Positions 25,717 through 37,960 are shown, counted from the stretch's first letter. The stretch is 64,000 nt of DNA from Vanessa cardui (GCF_905220365.1 NC_061136.1:10023702-10087701), one strand, 5' to 3'. Numbers and translations: made by a program. Notes: generated by a model not told the origin, from the letters alone.

Positions 25717-27075
25717 CTATTTGGAGACTTTTGTCGAAAATAGTGCTGATAGAGACATAGGATCTCTGGGGCTGTCCTGGACTTCTTGTGTTCTGGTTGC
25801 CTCATTGTCCTTCTGGTTGGTATTTCTTAAATGCATACATTTGCGACGAATGAGGACGATGCTAATAGTGAGTACTGATGCACCGATGAGTAGGTAGACA
25901 GGTATAGTCGTGTGATAGAGCGTGTCTAAGTTCGACAATTCCAAAGTCACTGGTTCTTGAGAGGCAATCCTGGTATTGGTTGAATGTAAGTGAGTCAAAT
26001 CTATACTGTTCAATTTCAAGATGTTCTTCGCTGTCGCTTTGTATGGATCTTCATTACTATATTCTATATTCAACATTTTCAAAACTTGTCCTTTTACTTG
26101 ATCATGGTGGTTAGTGATGGTGAAGATGGACGTTTGTAGAGCACACCCTTTAGGTATTTCAGCTAGATAGCTTCCGAGAAGGTTTTTGTATTGATCTTGA
26201 GAACAGGTTAAATGAACTTTCGTTAAGTTGGGAAAGCTCAGAACATAGTGACGATCATCCAATTGTTCCATGGCTTGAGAAGATAAGATTACTGGAGTAA
26301 CCCGACAGGTTTCATGGATATGTTGCTGGAGTATAAGATGTTGAATGCAGCTCGTTTGCTCTCCATAGTGTCGGTTTAAGTTGTCCTCGCAAAGATGACC
26401 GTGACTGTACTTCGGACATTCTGTCTCTATATACAGTAGATCTTTCTCGTTAATTGCTACGTATGGATAGGTAGGGATTATAATTTTATCATTACTATTA
26501 GGGGCTAAGGACAATTTGTAAAGGATGTAGTTATTGGGATTCATGATTGGAAACTTAATTACCAAGATTATATCATTATCTTTATAATAATATCCTAATC
26601 TTAATAGATCTAAATATTCCCTAAAATTAATATCTAGCACTACATTTGAATTGTATAAACCTTTTAGTTTATTTAACATAACTATATAAGTGTCGTAATC
26701 GAGAACGGAATAATGGATGCTTTTAGCTCTTATGAATGCCAATAGATTCTGTAGTTTTGACAACTCTTGTGACAAATTGTCTATGTCATCACCTAGTATT
26801 GTAAGTAGCTGGGCTAAATGAAAATACTTAATTGCATCTTCTTCTTTCCTAACATCATTATCTAAGATGATTTTAATAATGTTCTCTATTTTCCTCTGGT
26901 TTTCTACTATCCTATCTGTAACATTTGAACTCTGAGATGCCCACTGCTTGCTTAAACTTATTTGATGATTTATTTCAATGGCTAAGTTATTTTCGTTCTT
27001 TTGTAGAATAGCAATGGCATTTTCGTTCTTTAGTGCGTCCGTATAATCTAAATTTCCGGAGATTAGGTACCCGTT
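25717..27075 (-). pseudogene. Errantivirus env-like remnant, 5' truncated
   Basis: A 452-codon frame without stops runs from just after a stop at 27076-27078 to a TAA at 25717. The part downstream of a TTG at 26773-26775 is 352 aa. It resembles the membrane-anchored C-terminal part of insect errantivirus Env, related to baculovirus F proteins: a helical, heptad-rich N-terminal portion, a cysteine-containing middle, a hydrophobic segment of about 20 residues (about 390-409 of the 452), and a 43-residue tail beginning RRKC. The signal peptide, the surface part, the cleavage site and the start codon region are absent. The first in-frame ATG is well inside, so it is unlikely to yield a functional envelope. 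The frame overlaps the end of the gag-integrase frame in the +1 phase. Confidence 0.8.
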
Positions 27076-27802
27076 TCAGGCGCGACTTGGGTACGGGTCC
27101 TCTCTTTCTCTTTGTATAAATATGTATAGGTAAATCTGTTACAACCGTATCGTTCGTATAGTGGGCAGCTAATTTCTGTCTATTAGCTAGGGGATTTCTG
27201 ACATAGATTCGTTGATCAGGTGCATATGTTTTATTTTTTATGCCATTTCTATTAATGTTCTCGGTTATTTCAGTACGACGCTGAAGGGCGGTTTCATTAA
27301 TGATTTCGTATACCTTTAACATTCGCTTACGGTGATCTAGTATATATTCCTGCAATAGGTGCTCTGTTAAATAAGGATCGTAATAATCGGCATATTCATC
27401 GTATATAGAATTGTCAATGAAACTATTGTAATTTACTTCTTTAGATTTAAAGTAGTTCGTAGGGGGTGGGTTCCCGGATTTTGAACCTTGCGATAAAATA
27501 GCTAAATCGTTATATAGAGCGGTTTCATCTCGTTGGTCCGCGAAGTTGTTCACTAAAGCAGTTCGAATGCCTTGCCAGTCGGATGGAATCCCATTAGAAT
27601 TAATTAAGCGAGCAGCAGAGCCTGTTACTTTGTTAAGAATTCCGTTGAGAAGAGCACACCTACTTAATTCACTACTACTATCACTACAAAACTGTCCTAC
27701 CAATTGATCACATAATTTTAAAAATCTAGTAAGTACATTTGGGTTCCCGTCGAACTCGGGTACCAACCTTAAGGCTTTATAAATGGTGTCTAACTCAGAC
27801 AT
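26987..27802 (-). pseudogene. Gag capsid fragment fused in frame to integrase C-terminus
   Basis: The preferred start is the ATG at 27800-27802 (MSELDTIYK), as in related gag proteins; a longer frame from GTG at 27934 is open but less likely. Residues 1 to about 106 match the N-terminal capsid region of errantivirus Gag (PEFDGNP, then LLNGILNKVTGSAARLINSNG, then DQRDETALYNDL). From about residue 107 the sequence switches to the end of integrase. A stretch rich in acidic and tyrosine residues is followed by YAPDQRIYVRNP and GPVPKSRLKR, typical of the C-terminal domain. The last 25 or so residues are out of frame relative to a second junction near 27065. The fusion ends at TAA 26987-26989 (271 aa). 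No catalytic domain remains. Confidence 0.85.
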
Positions 27803-28144
27803 TTCCGTTTGTTCTTCTATACTACTTAAACTAATATCTCTTCTATTATCTACGAAAGTTTGCCTACTACTAATAACTATCCTAGGTTCCTTCGATTTTC
27901 TTAAATGAAAAATCTTGGCAAATTTTATTAACACACAGGTTAGTTAGGCTAGGATTGAGCAACCACTAAAAAGAATCTAGTGTACTCACATGAACATGTT
28001 TCGGTCTCTCTGCGTTATCGATGTCTGGATACCTCTCGTGCAGCACTACTCGTAGATTCGGATGCTACGGATGCAGCAGCTAGACAAGCTACGGCGGGGC
28101 TTCACGCGATTACGGAAATCTTCTACGCGAAACGTTCCGCGAGC
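27803..28144 (-). other. Retroelement 5' leader
   Basis: About 340 bp between the primer-binding site and the gag ATG. It should hold the packaging signal and possibly the splice donor used for env mRNA, but I could not identify either. A 63-codon frame on the opposite strand is incidental. Confidence 0.6.
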
Positions 28145-28162
28145 ATCCTACCGACTGCGCCA
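28145..28162 (-). other. Primer-binding site for tRNA-Ser
   Basis: The plus-strand sequence ATCCTACCGACTGCGCCA equals the 3' end of an insect serine tRNA (TCN-decoding type) including CCA. The site overlaps the LTR by one base, as in several errantiviruses such as 17.6 and 297. Confidence 0.85.
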
Positions 28163-28538
28163 ATTACGTAGGGCTGCCGTTGAGGATGCAGAATGAAACC
28201 GAACGAATTTAACTTATACGTTTATTTAAATAATTTAATTTAACAATTAATTATTTCTAATTTATAATATACGTGACAGTCTGTTCGATGTTAGAACAAA
28301 AAGTGAAGTTCTGTAGTCTGAATTACATATTTATATACGAAATCGGTAAATCACTGAATGGTCCCCACGGTATGGTGATTCTTGGTAGCGCTCGATGTTC
28401 GGGAGGTCTTGCGAAACAAAGCAGCGACGCTGGCAACAGGTGGTAGCTTCAAGGAATGCATGGTGTGATTATTTCTCACGGTATGGTAATTCTTGGTAGC
28501 GCTCGATGTTCGGGAGGTCTTGCGATTATTTCTTAACA
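28162..28538 (-). promoter_or_regulatory. 5' LTR (377 bp), promoter of the element
   Basis: Identical by reading to 25318-25694. It should contain the transcription start for the genomic RNA. The 49-bp direct repeat lies at 28366-28414 and 28477-28525. No divergence between LTRs was found, so the insertion is young in evolutionary terms. Confidence 0.92.
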
Positions 28539-28542
28539 GTTG
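28539..28542. repeat. Target-site duplication of the LTR element, right copy (GTTG)
   Basis: Matches GTTG at 25314-25317. Confidence 0.85.
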
Positions 28543-28639
28543 TTTAAGGCAGCGATGTTGTTTGTTTAATATTTATAGCAATAAAACGGATCGGTTCAAT
28601 ATTGAGTTACAAGTAACAAGAACATTCGGACGTTGAGAA

Positions 28640-28805
28640 ATCTTTCATCTCGTCGGCATCGTTGCTCGCCAGTTATTCATTGTTGTATGATTGTGTTCTT
28701 TTTTTGAACGGGCACCGATCCCCAGCCGCGCGCCTCGGCCCAGCCCTAGCTGAGTTTCGTGGCCCAACCCTAATTTTAATGGCTGCTTGGTCGACACATC
28801 CGGGT
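28640..28805. promoter_or_regulatory. GC-rich patch beside the retroelement
   Basis: A short, clearly GC-rich patch (CCGCGCGCCTCGGCCC and neighbours) is open on both strands for about 60 codons. It belongs to the host sequence next to the insertion site. Candidate regulatory element only. Confidence 0.25.
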
Positions 28806-28936
28806 AACTCAGTATGGAATAGATTTCTTTCAAATACGCATTGTAATATTGATTTCATTCAAAATTAATTATCAAATCTCCATACAATCCAAATCATATT
28901 TTTGATATAATTTATGCAAAAAATAAATATTTATAT

Positions 28937-29174
28937 GTGCTATATATATATGTGCTTAATTTGTGTTTATAATTCATCTCGTGCTCGGCGGTGAAGGAAA
29001 ACATCGTGAGGAAACCTGCATGTGACAAATTTCATATAAATTCTGCCACATTTGTATTCCACCAACACGCATTGGAACAGCCTGGTGGAATATGTTCCAA
29101 ACCCTCTCCTTAATGGAAGAGGAGGCCTTATCCCAGCAGTGGGAAATTCACAGGCTGTTACTTTACTTTTTTTT
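28937..29174 (+). mobile_element. 5'-truncated SINE with perfect target duplication
   Basis: Same family as 818-1110, plus orientation. The tRNA-like head is missing and the copy starts at GTGCTTAATTTGTG after a TA run. The core CGGTGAAGGAAAACATCGTG, the CCACCAACACGC region and the terminal CACAGGCTGTTA are present. AAATATTTATAT at 28925-28936 and 29175-29186 is a perfect 12-bp target duplication, showing insertion by target-primed reverse transcription with 5' truncation. Confidence 0.88.
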
Positions 29175-29186
29175 AAATATTTATAT

Positions 29187-29929
29187 TTAATCTGAATACG
29201 GAAAGCTTAATCTATAAGACTAAGCGGATCTCAGAACAAGTAGCGTAAAGTGTTAATCGTTTATTTTTTGCTCTCGTTATAATGTTCAATCAACATGCAA
29301 TACGGAGCTAGTATCCAGTTTTTAGTAATACCTAGGCAGTCCTACTACGTGTCAATGCGAATTATAACACTAGAGGCGTAACTAATTGCCGTAATTAAAG
29401 AGCAATAAATCAGTCATTTATGGACAACGCTATGCAACATCACTATTCCTCATATTTTTTATTAACAACTAATGTACTGAAATGTCTTAGGTTAACAATA
29501 AAAAGCAATTTTGTAATACCAAATACATCTCGTATTAATGCTATCTTTAGTAAGAATATTTAACCGTTCTACATTTAAAATATTCATTGCTTTCCCCTGT
29601 GCAAATATTGCATAATAATATTAATTTATTTATACGACATCAATATTTATATTAATTGTATAAATATAAATGTAATTTCAGTTACAACGATACATTATTC
29701 ATATATAATTATATGAAGTCAAATATAAACCACATGAATTATACTTGAAGATAAATAATATAGAGTTAGCATAATATTATCTTCATTTTCAATTACACAG
29801 GCAGTAAAACATGTGCGAGACTTAAATAAACCACTTAAACGTAAAGCATGCATTAATATCAGTATTGAAGATAGCTTCTAAATTAATTAACCCTCGCGGA
29901 TTGGATTCCTATGTTGGTACGCATTAATA
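29187..29929. other. AT-rich stretch without a gene
   Basis: Nothing recognisable was seen. Confidence 0.5.
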
Positions 29930-30690
29930 CGAAGTATAAGTCATCGAAGTTGCACTCGTGGCACTCGGCAACCCTTCCGCGCAAGCTGATGCATGAATTA
30001 CGAGTGTGTCGGACGGGCCTCAGCGACCCCGCCGCCCGTGTCGGATCGATAGACGCTTTTTGTTATATTCAACCCGTAATTGCTGAAAAGTTTTCACGCC
30101 GTAGCGCCGGTCACGCGTATTTTATTACTATGAAATTGAATTATTTATGACGCCATGCACGACGGAGCGACCATTGTGAGCGGGACGCGGCCGCCGCTGA
30201 ATTTTAATATTGAAATTATGTATTTTCGGTGGCCGCGGAATTGCGAGATTAGTATCGGCGAGTTTACACGCTCGTCACAAAATGACGTATCTAGAAGCTT
30301 AATGCGTCCGCTCCAAAGCCTTGCACGAGATTTATGTATATCCAATCCCGGTCGCCTAATCCCGCTTCTGCCCGGGTCAATCCGGCCCCGGAAAAGGTTT
30401 TCCCGGTTATTTTCCGTGGAACTTTTAATCCCACCGAATACCGACATACATCATAGAGGATTAAGAGGTTTAAATTGGAAGTTACCGACGTCCGAAATAA
30501 ATTTAAATCGGCTGGCAGTCTGTATTGTGATATCGGTGCCGATGCTAAATGGGAAACGATATTACCCAGCAAGTAAATCTTCTGTAGGCTTTAGCTTAGC
30601 GTGCCGGTTAATTCGACGTGTGTGCCCGAAGCCGATATTGTTGCGCGGTTTATATTATCTCGATTACGGAATTATTACGTTTTTTTTTCA
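29930..30690. promoter_or_regulatory. Approximately 750-bp GC-rich block with K50-homeodomain sites, candidate enhancer
   Basis: This is one of the longest GC-rich blocks in the window. Frames are open on both strands (180 codons plus at 30155-30697; 100 and 93 codons minus), and overlapping frames on both strands argue for composition rather than coding. Three TAATCC/GGATTA cores lie within 107 bp (30357-30362, 30426-30431, 30458-30463), as bound by Bicoid/Otx/Pitx-type K50 homeodomains. GCGGCCGCCGC, TTTATGACG and several CCGG strings are also present. A coding alternative cannot be excluded, but no protein family is recognisable. Confidence 0.35.
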
Positions 30691-30699
30691 TCGTTAACA

Positions 30700-31859
30700 T
30701 AAAACATTACAAACATTCGATAAATACATTTTTATCAGTAACTACAATTATGGTACATCATATTAGATCATGAACACGCAAAAGGTATTTTAAAACAAAA
30801 AAAGAAACTTGATGTCAGTCATCTGACTACTCATCGCAATCTTACAGCAGCATAAAAGCATTTGTGCAATGTTTCAAGTCAAGAAGTAGGCTTTATATCA
30901 CATCAATATCACAGGCTGTTACTGTTATCCCTGATGCCGTTGCATCCCCGCCCGATTACGAAATGAAATTAAAAGGTCGTCAATAAGGGTGTAGTAAATC
31001 ATCTGTAAAGCTAGCTCAGCGTATTCGACCCTCCGGAGTGGACTTGGTAACACCTGACCGATCATTGATTTATACAATTGTTATAACGATACGACGTTCA
31101 AATTATGTAATAATAATAATAATATATGAACGTTATAAAGTTGCAATGTTTTCTTTTGTTGATTTGACAGATCATCTATTTTTTAATCTAGTTTAAAGTA
31201 TTCTGTAACTATACTTTTACTATTACTATTATGAAAGGTAAAAGGTGGTACCTTCTCCGTATATTTCTCACTCATTTGTTATTATATGGAATATGTTATT
31301 ATATTTAGCTAAATGAAGAATATACTAAGTGTATCAGTTTAAATTCATCAATAATACTATTTTATTGGCTAAACTAACTAACAAATTTAGTCTTATTTAA
31401 CTTATACAAGAAAGTATCTATATTTTAATATCTTTACTTTTTAATTTTTTGGATATCCCTGTTATACTTAACAGTTACACATTAATTAAAAAATGACTAA
31501 TTACCTACTAATCATAGTTATCAGAAGGTTGATGTTTACTCTGATATAAATAATGTGAAGTTCAACGTGAGACAGCTTCTCTGTGTCAACGGATGTACAT
31601 CATTTTACATTTACATCACTTTAACTTATTTAAAATAGACGTTTTGTCTCAACGTTCACGAAACGTAAAAAAACTGAAAGAGATTACGCACATTTTAACG
31701 AGGAACTTGCCATCTAAATCCATGTGGGCTCTATCTATTGTTTCCTTTGATATACCTGTATGAAACATTCGAAAAGTAGGTACAAAAAATCAAATTAAGT
31801 TTCAATTATTTACATCTTAGATCTCATGAATGTAAGCTCACAACTTAGTCCAAAAAATA
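30700..31859. other. AT-rich stretch without a gene
   Basis: No gene or clear repeat was recognised. Confidence 0.5.
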
Positions 31860-31990
31860 AATCATATCTTTTTTGATGGAAGCGCCATTTACTAGGTCCA
31901 AGCTAAACCGACCAGGAACCTACTCAAATCCACACGAAAAATCACTGAAATCAGATCCAATGTATAGGAGTTCAGTTACACACAAACAAA
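31860..31990 (+). repeat. Dispersed repeat fragment
   Basis: The string CTAAACCGACCAGGAACCTACTCAAATCC, then TCACTGAAATCAGATCCA and TAGGAGTTCAGTTACACACA, resembles a short dispersed repeat I associate with many lepidopteran genomes. Family unknown; identified from memory only. Confidence 0.4.
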
Positions 31991-34900
31991 ATATTTCTAT
32001 AGATGAAGATAAATAATTACTTCAAGTCATTAACTCTATAAAATGTGTTATCATTTTGCAATAATTATAGATAATGTAGTCTTTCACACTCTTCTATCAA
32101 ATGCTGACAATAGCATTAATATAATAGTTGGTACATCTATACCAAAACTGTTATGGAAGAAACAGAAATGCAGTTCCATTTTTTTTTTTATTTAAAAATG
32201 GAATAGAAACAACCATTTTTCTCGGTATTGATTTATATAATATATAATAGATACATATATACAAAGTACATGATAATAAGTTCCAACACCAAAAATATCA
32301 AAGTGTGCGCGTGTAAGTTAGAAATGTTTACTCTCGTAGGTATTGTAGCGAGCTAGATTATGTACTGCGCATCCTGGACACGGAATTGGGTACGTAAATC
32401 ATTAATCAGCTTGCTCATTTGTTCCCGCCGAAATTATTTATGCGTTCGTGCGTGTTAGCGTTCGCGTTACCTCTTTAAAACGCCGTTACAGCCGTCTGCT
32501 AGTCCATTGTGTAGATAAATCTACGCAGATTATATTGCATTATTACACACACTTTTAAGATATTTTTAATTCGATATTTTGAAAATAGAATGAAAATATA
32601 ACGCGGGGTTTCCTAAATATAAGATGCGTATTTAAAACTATTTAGATTCTATATTCTAAATTCAAAAGTATTACAAGAACATTGACTAAAAAACTAAAAT
32701 TTTGTGCTATAGCATTACTAATATGATAAAATATTTACAATTATGGTAATCATTTATTAATTTAAGAAATAGCATTTTTTTGTTTTGTTTTTAGTCTGTG
32801 TGTAAAACAAAAGCTTGTTTATACTAGCAGACCTCTTGAATTATTATAGATTTAGAATTATGAAGAATACGGCAGTTATCAAATCATAACAATTTTTAAT
32901 TCAAGTAATCGAAAATAAGCTTATAAGCATTTCGATGAATATATCTCATAATAGTACCTATTATAAACACTTTTCTTATAATTCTATAAACACGAATTGT
33001 TATCAACAATACTACATATCTACTATACATAACTATTATAAATAACTTATCTATAAAAATATCGTTATAAATATTAATATATTTAAATAAATCGATTAAT
33101 TATTTGAAATACAAACTGCTGTCTATCTTAATGTAGCAACTGATTGTATCAAAACGTATTTCGTTTTATAAGAAATATCTAAGACATTCCACGAACTGTT
33201 GGTAAAATGTTATTTAGAACGGTTTTAACAGTTGCTATTTACGATACAAATTCTTTGCTAAAACTCAGGACGTATATTTAATTTTTAGCCGAAGTAATTG
33301 CAAACATTCCAAAAGTTGGTCCCCTTGACCGTTAAAGGGTAAAATAGACCTCGATCTATATTACGACCCTTTAAGAGTTCCTCGAAATAATTACTATATA
33401 ACCAACACTAATTTCATTGATATACTTCACCTCTTATTTATTTTCCTCTGTATAGTTCATTGTGAAATATTAAAAAACAATATTATTTGAATTTTTTGTA
33501 CTATTTCTTTCGAGAATGATAATCTTGCAGCCTAAAAGGTCTTCGACCTCACTAATTTAATTAAACATTATTATTCTAAACGAGTACCGCGGAAACACGC
33601 ACCTATTATACATTTATTTATCAAACTCACTAAGTATGTGTATTATGTGGATAAATTAAATGGCCTATCTCAACCATAATCTGAGAACAAGGCCGGCCGT
33701 CTATTGTCATCGTTCCGTTTAGTTCACCTTTAATTACATAGGCGGTTTAACCTCGACTAGATAAAGGTGAAGAATGCACTTATCTGCTGCCCTAAGTTGG
33801 GCAAGGGATAAATAATTAATATATTAGACAGTATAGTGAGTACTCGCATGCTGGGTGGGCCGTAATTGCGCTAATTACGTCAATACGTCAGTCATTGCGA
33901 TGAATTATTAATGCTTTCCTATTTATGTTGTGATAAACTGCCGCGCTATCAACTGGGGCATTTTTAACACGTTTGTTACTACTTATGTAATATTTATTAG
34001 CCTGTAATAAAAGTTCAATAAAAATTCCAATACTTTTTGTACCAAATTAGTTTTTCTATTCGCCACTAGATGTCACTGTTCTAAACAGTGTATTTTCTAA
34101 TCGGACGCATAATCTCGCTGGTATTCTTAATTCATATTTTATTACGCAGTTGCGATGGTTTATTGATACGTTAATATAAATTTAAGCAAACTGGCGCGTA
34201 ATAGTAATAAAAGCGTTAATCATATTGTGGACAAGATTGAGATAGCGACAACTGTCCCGTGGTTCAATATAACGGCACTAGAGGGCGTGATTTATGACAC
34301 TTTTGATGTCCGCTAATACGTTCACCGCCTCTTAATGACACGCTAAACTGTATTATTACGCGGTTATTTAGTTAAGGTTAATTTTATTGACACTCCAAAA
34401 TCCATTACTTTTTATTTCGAATGAGCTTTTAAACGCTGTTTTTATAAACTATTTCCGGATAACGAATTCTTTTTTTGCGTTCAAATTTTATCGAAAATGT
34501 TTTAGTTTTATTGTAACCTTATTCAAGTATAAATTGGGAGTAGTTCGTTCTATTACGGGTATGGTTTCTTAATAATAATACTAGCAGGGGTAGTGCACCC
34601 CTAAAAATTAAAAATGGCTGCCAGAGAAGCACTCTCGATTGGTGGCTATAACTCATGCCGCCGCCAGGGTTGTGCGTCATTTGTCTATGTCACCCCCCGC
34701 CCCCTTCGAGAATGCTCTGGCAAGAAAGGGGACAACTGATCTATTGTATACCTATAAACAATATTCGGCCATACATTACGGTGTACCTTAGTATTATCTT
34801 GAGGAATGTTTTAGAAGCAAACTGTATAAAACATTTGAAGTCTAGATCAAAGGTATTATTATCATTACATTATAATGTTTATGTACGAAATAATTTATAA

Positions 34901-37799
34901 AAATAACATTACTCATTCTAAATATAAAGTCAGATACATATAATTTAGTTGATTATTTACTTAAATAGTCGTATACAATTTACATTACTCATAATAAAAT
35001 CGCACGAGAATTGAATAATGTGTAGAAATAAGGAACTATAGATTTGTAACCTAACCTATGAGTTCTGGATTTACGACTTAGGACGTTGATGTTTTAATAA
35101 CATACTGATTTAAACTGTATGTATTACAAAATTGTATACAATATTGAACTATGTAATTGGAATTAAAGAAGCGCATATTTGGTTTCCGTAGGCCACTCTG
35201 TCTGATTTTATGATTTTTATAAAACAAAATACAACAATAAGCCTATCAAATAGTTTCTTCCTTAAATAAAGATTATATTTAAAACACTTGGCCCATGTAC
35301 TTAGATCTATGTTTTCATTTCACGCATAGAATTGACAAGATAAATTATGAGCATATCTTGTGACTTATTGACATTCATTTGACATATTGTTGCCAACTAA
35401 ATCTGTGCACATACATCGTCGCGATAAGATACATACGAACTATACATTTACGCCTAATTACTTTTTCCATGTCACCTAAAATAATCTTAATCTATGTTTA
35501 TGAATACGCCACAACAATAACTCAGAGGGACTGGTTTAACCTCTGATTACGTTTCTATTAAAAACAATATTAGGCAACATTGTTCGTGAAAAGAATTTCT
35601 CGTATTATTTCGCCGTTTGTCAAAGCGATAAGGTTCAGAATTGATATGAGATTTCAGCTCAGAGAGCAAACGAAACTTTGCTTTGGCTACTTCGCGTGAT
35701 AGAAGGCAGTATCGGAACGCACCGCACGCACTTTAACAAAATTATTTTAATAAACCAGGTTAGGTGATTGTTTTGATTTTGGGCCCGAAAATCAGGAAGA
35801 AATGTGTAAAGTTATACGACGGGACCTTGTATATTTTTCAACGAAATTCCTTTGGCACTTGTAAGAAATGCTAATGTTATGTTAATGTTTTAAGTTTATA
35901 TATGTAAGAATTTCATGCTATTTTTATATTATAATATTAAGTAGAGATGCGTTGAATAGTACCGAATAGTGAATATTATTTCACAAGTCATTCAGCAGTC
36001 GTAAAAAGTAGTAGGTAAGTCGGTTCGTATAATAAACTTGACAAAATATTGAATAAACAAGTTTTTAATGGTACGAACTTAAAACTATGGCGTGGGAATC
36101 ACTGTCACCGTATTTCGTGGAATGCTGCTGTTGGATGTTGTCTGAATAATACGGAATTTTATGTTTTTACTTATCTTAATTTTATAAAGAAATCTTTAGA
36201 AATTATACTCAGAAATATTCATTATAAGTCACGCTTATATCCTTGATATAATAAAGTCACTTGATATGGTCAGTGATAAGAGCTATTTATGTTTGTGTGA
36301 GTGCTGCTGTATATTTTAAGATCCTATTTCATTATAGTAATATTTTAATAACCACATTATAATATAACTTAATATAAAAAATACACCAGCAAAAAAATCA
36401 GCAGCTTGTAAATCAGTTGCAAGTTTTGACTCTAACATATTTTCAAGTGAGGCTTATGTCTTTGTTTTTTAAGGATATGTCTTTTTATAAATAAAAAAAA
36501 ACATATAAGAATATAATGTACGAATGGACTGACTATTGACGCATACCCTAAGCTATGATACAGAAGTTTTTAATTTTATGGTAAATTTCAGTGCGTAGGA
36601 CAAATACGTTCTAATAATAAATCATTAAAAATTTAATTTATCTTTAATTTTCAAAATTACTTAATCATATCATCGTATAAAAATAACATAGTTGGAATAC
36701 ATTTTGGGATACTGAGTTTCGTGTAGGATCTCCTTGATAGTATTGACATTCCAAACCATTGGTTGTATTGAGAATTAGCAAGGAAATAAATACTATATAA
36801 CCTGAAATATTGACAACCGATTTACGGTGATACGCCATTTTGATACGTGTTGCGTTTAAGTTTAATTATTATTACAGTCAATTTCGCATGTCATTATGTG
36901 ACAATTCACGCTCGATTTTTGCCTAAGGTGAAACATAATTGCGAAATTACATTTCAAGAATAAGTTTGTAGGTTTTTACATGAATAGAGTATATTTTTGA
37001 TTTTCATTTTGAATGATTTGCCTTCGGTGAAGCTGCGACTTGGAGTTCTAGTTGCTTATAAATACTTTATAAACAGAAAGAGATAGTATTCACGTCTAAT
37101 AAATCAATGTTTATCAACAATACTACCAATTAATTACAAATTTGTCTAAACACTATGTACGTAATACGGAGTTATAATCTAGAGACTTATAATCGATTCG
37201 AATTTTAAATTAATTTTAAATTTAATAAATAATTTCTGTTAAAAGCAAACCAATTTTAATTATAACACAATTACTTTAAGAACGAAATAATTATACATAT
37301 CTATTTTATTTGATCGTCTAATCTCTACTTAACATTATAAGGATCAGATCGCAAACACCGTCGAGTTCCGTATAAAACACTTTCGCAATCTTTTCAAAAG
37401 CAAACGATACTTAAAACGTGCCTTCGTATAAAAGCGCATCGCTTTTATTTCTATTAAGTCCAACAAGAGTTGACCAAAAATAAATCACTGACGACAACTC
37501 TATCTTTGAAACAACAAAGCATTCGCATTCGCAACGATTATTATCTCTAAAACAAACTTAATGCATTTACGGCTAGTAGCGACACGGTCTAGAGACATTT
37601 TACTAACCTACCAATTAAACAATGCGCTTATTCTGATATTTATAACCGGGATATAGAGTTTAATTTCATTCGTCCCATCTATGTTATTGCGTATGAGTAT
37701 AAACCAAATTGTATTTGCTGTTGGCTTGAACCTTAATTCCATAAATATAAGTTCTATATTCGTTTGTTTCGTATAAATAATATGTGGGTTAATAAATAG
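31991..37799. other. Gene-poor stretch with a few GC-richer patches
   Basis: GC-richer patches occur at about 32330-32510, 33680-33960 and 34190-34340, and a C-rich string lies at 34680-34710. None carries a recognisable gene. A GTAAGT preceded by TAG at 36011-36019 resembles a 5' splice site on the plus strand, but no exon could be supported. Short frames at 34387-34900 and 36049-36246 are unfamiliar. Confidence 0.45.
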
Positions 37800-37960
37800 T
37801 AAGAGCCAGTCGTGATCAAGGATCGTGATTGCAACACCGCACTGCGTGCCCTTTGGACACGGGTTCCGTACCCGTGAAAAATCACTTGTACATATGCAAG
37901 CTGGCTGCCTCCCTGCGCGACGTTCTAATCTATTGCACCGACAGCAAAAACTTTCATCTC
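37800..37960. other. Nested inverted repeats, possible structured RNA or conserved noncoding element
   Basis: Within a GC-richer patch three helices nest: AGCCAG 37804-37809 with CTGGCT 37901-37906; GTGATT 37825-37830 with AATCAC 37880-37885; and CACGGGT 37858-37864 with ACCCGTG 37870-37876 around the loop TCCGT. A further small hairpin GCAC-TGC-GTGC sits at 37839-37849. This gives a branched fold. It matches no RNA family I know and is not a tRNA. It could equally be a cluster of dyad binding sites. Confidence 0.3.

Larger units (their letters stand above)
25318..28538 (-). mobile_element. Errantivirus-type LTR retroelement, internally deleted provirus
   Basis: The 3221-bp element is transcribed on the minus strand. 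In element order it has a 5' LTR (28162-28538), a tRNA-Ser primer-binding site, a leader, a gag fragment fused to the integrase C-terminus, an env remnant, a polypurine tract and a 3' LTR (25318-25694). The gag segment with its PEFDGNP motif, the basic integrase tail with GPVPKSRLKR, and the env anchor place it in Metaviridae, genus Errantivirus or a close insect relative. Complete members have roughly 6-7 kb between LTRs; here about 2.5 kb remain. Protease, reverse transcriptase, RNase H and the integrase catalytic core are missing, so it cannot move alone. Identical-looking LTRs and a perfect 4-bp target duplication indicate a recent insertion. Confidence 0.92.

Noticed and set aside
30155..30697. 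180-codon plus-strand frame
   Set aside because: Minus-strand frames are open over the same bases, the peptide matches no family I know, and the block is GC-rich enough to explain the openness.
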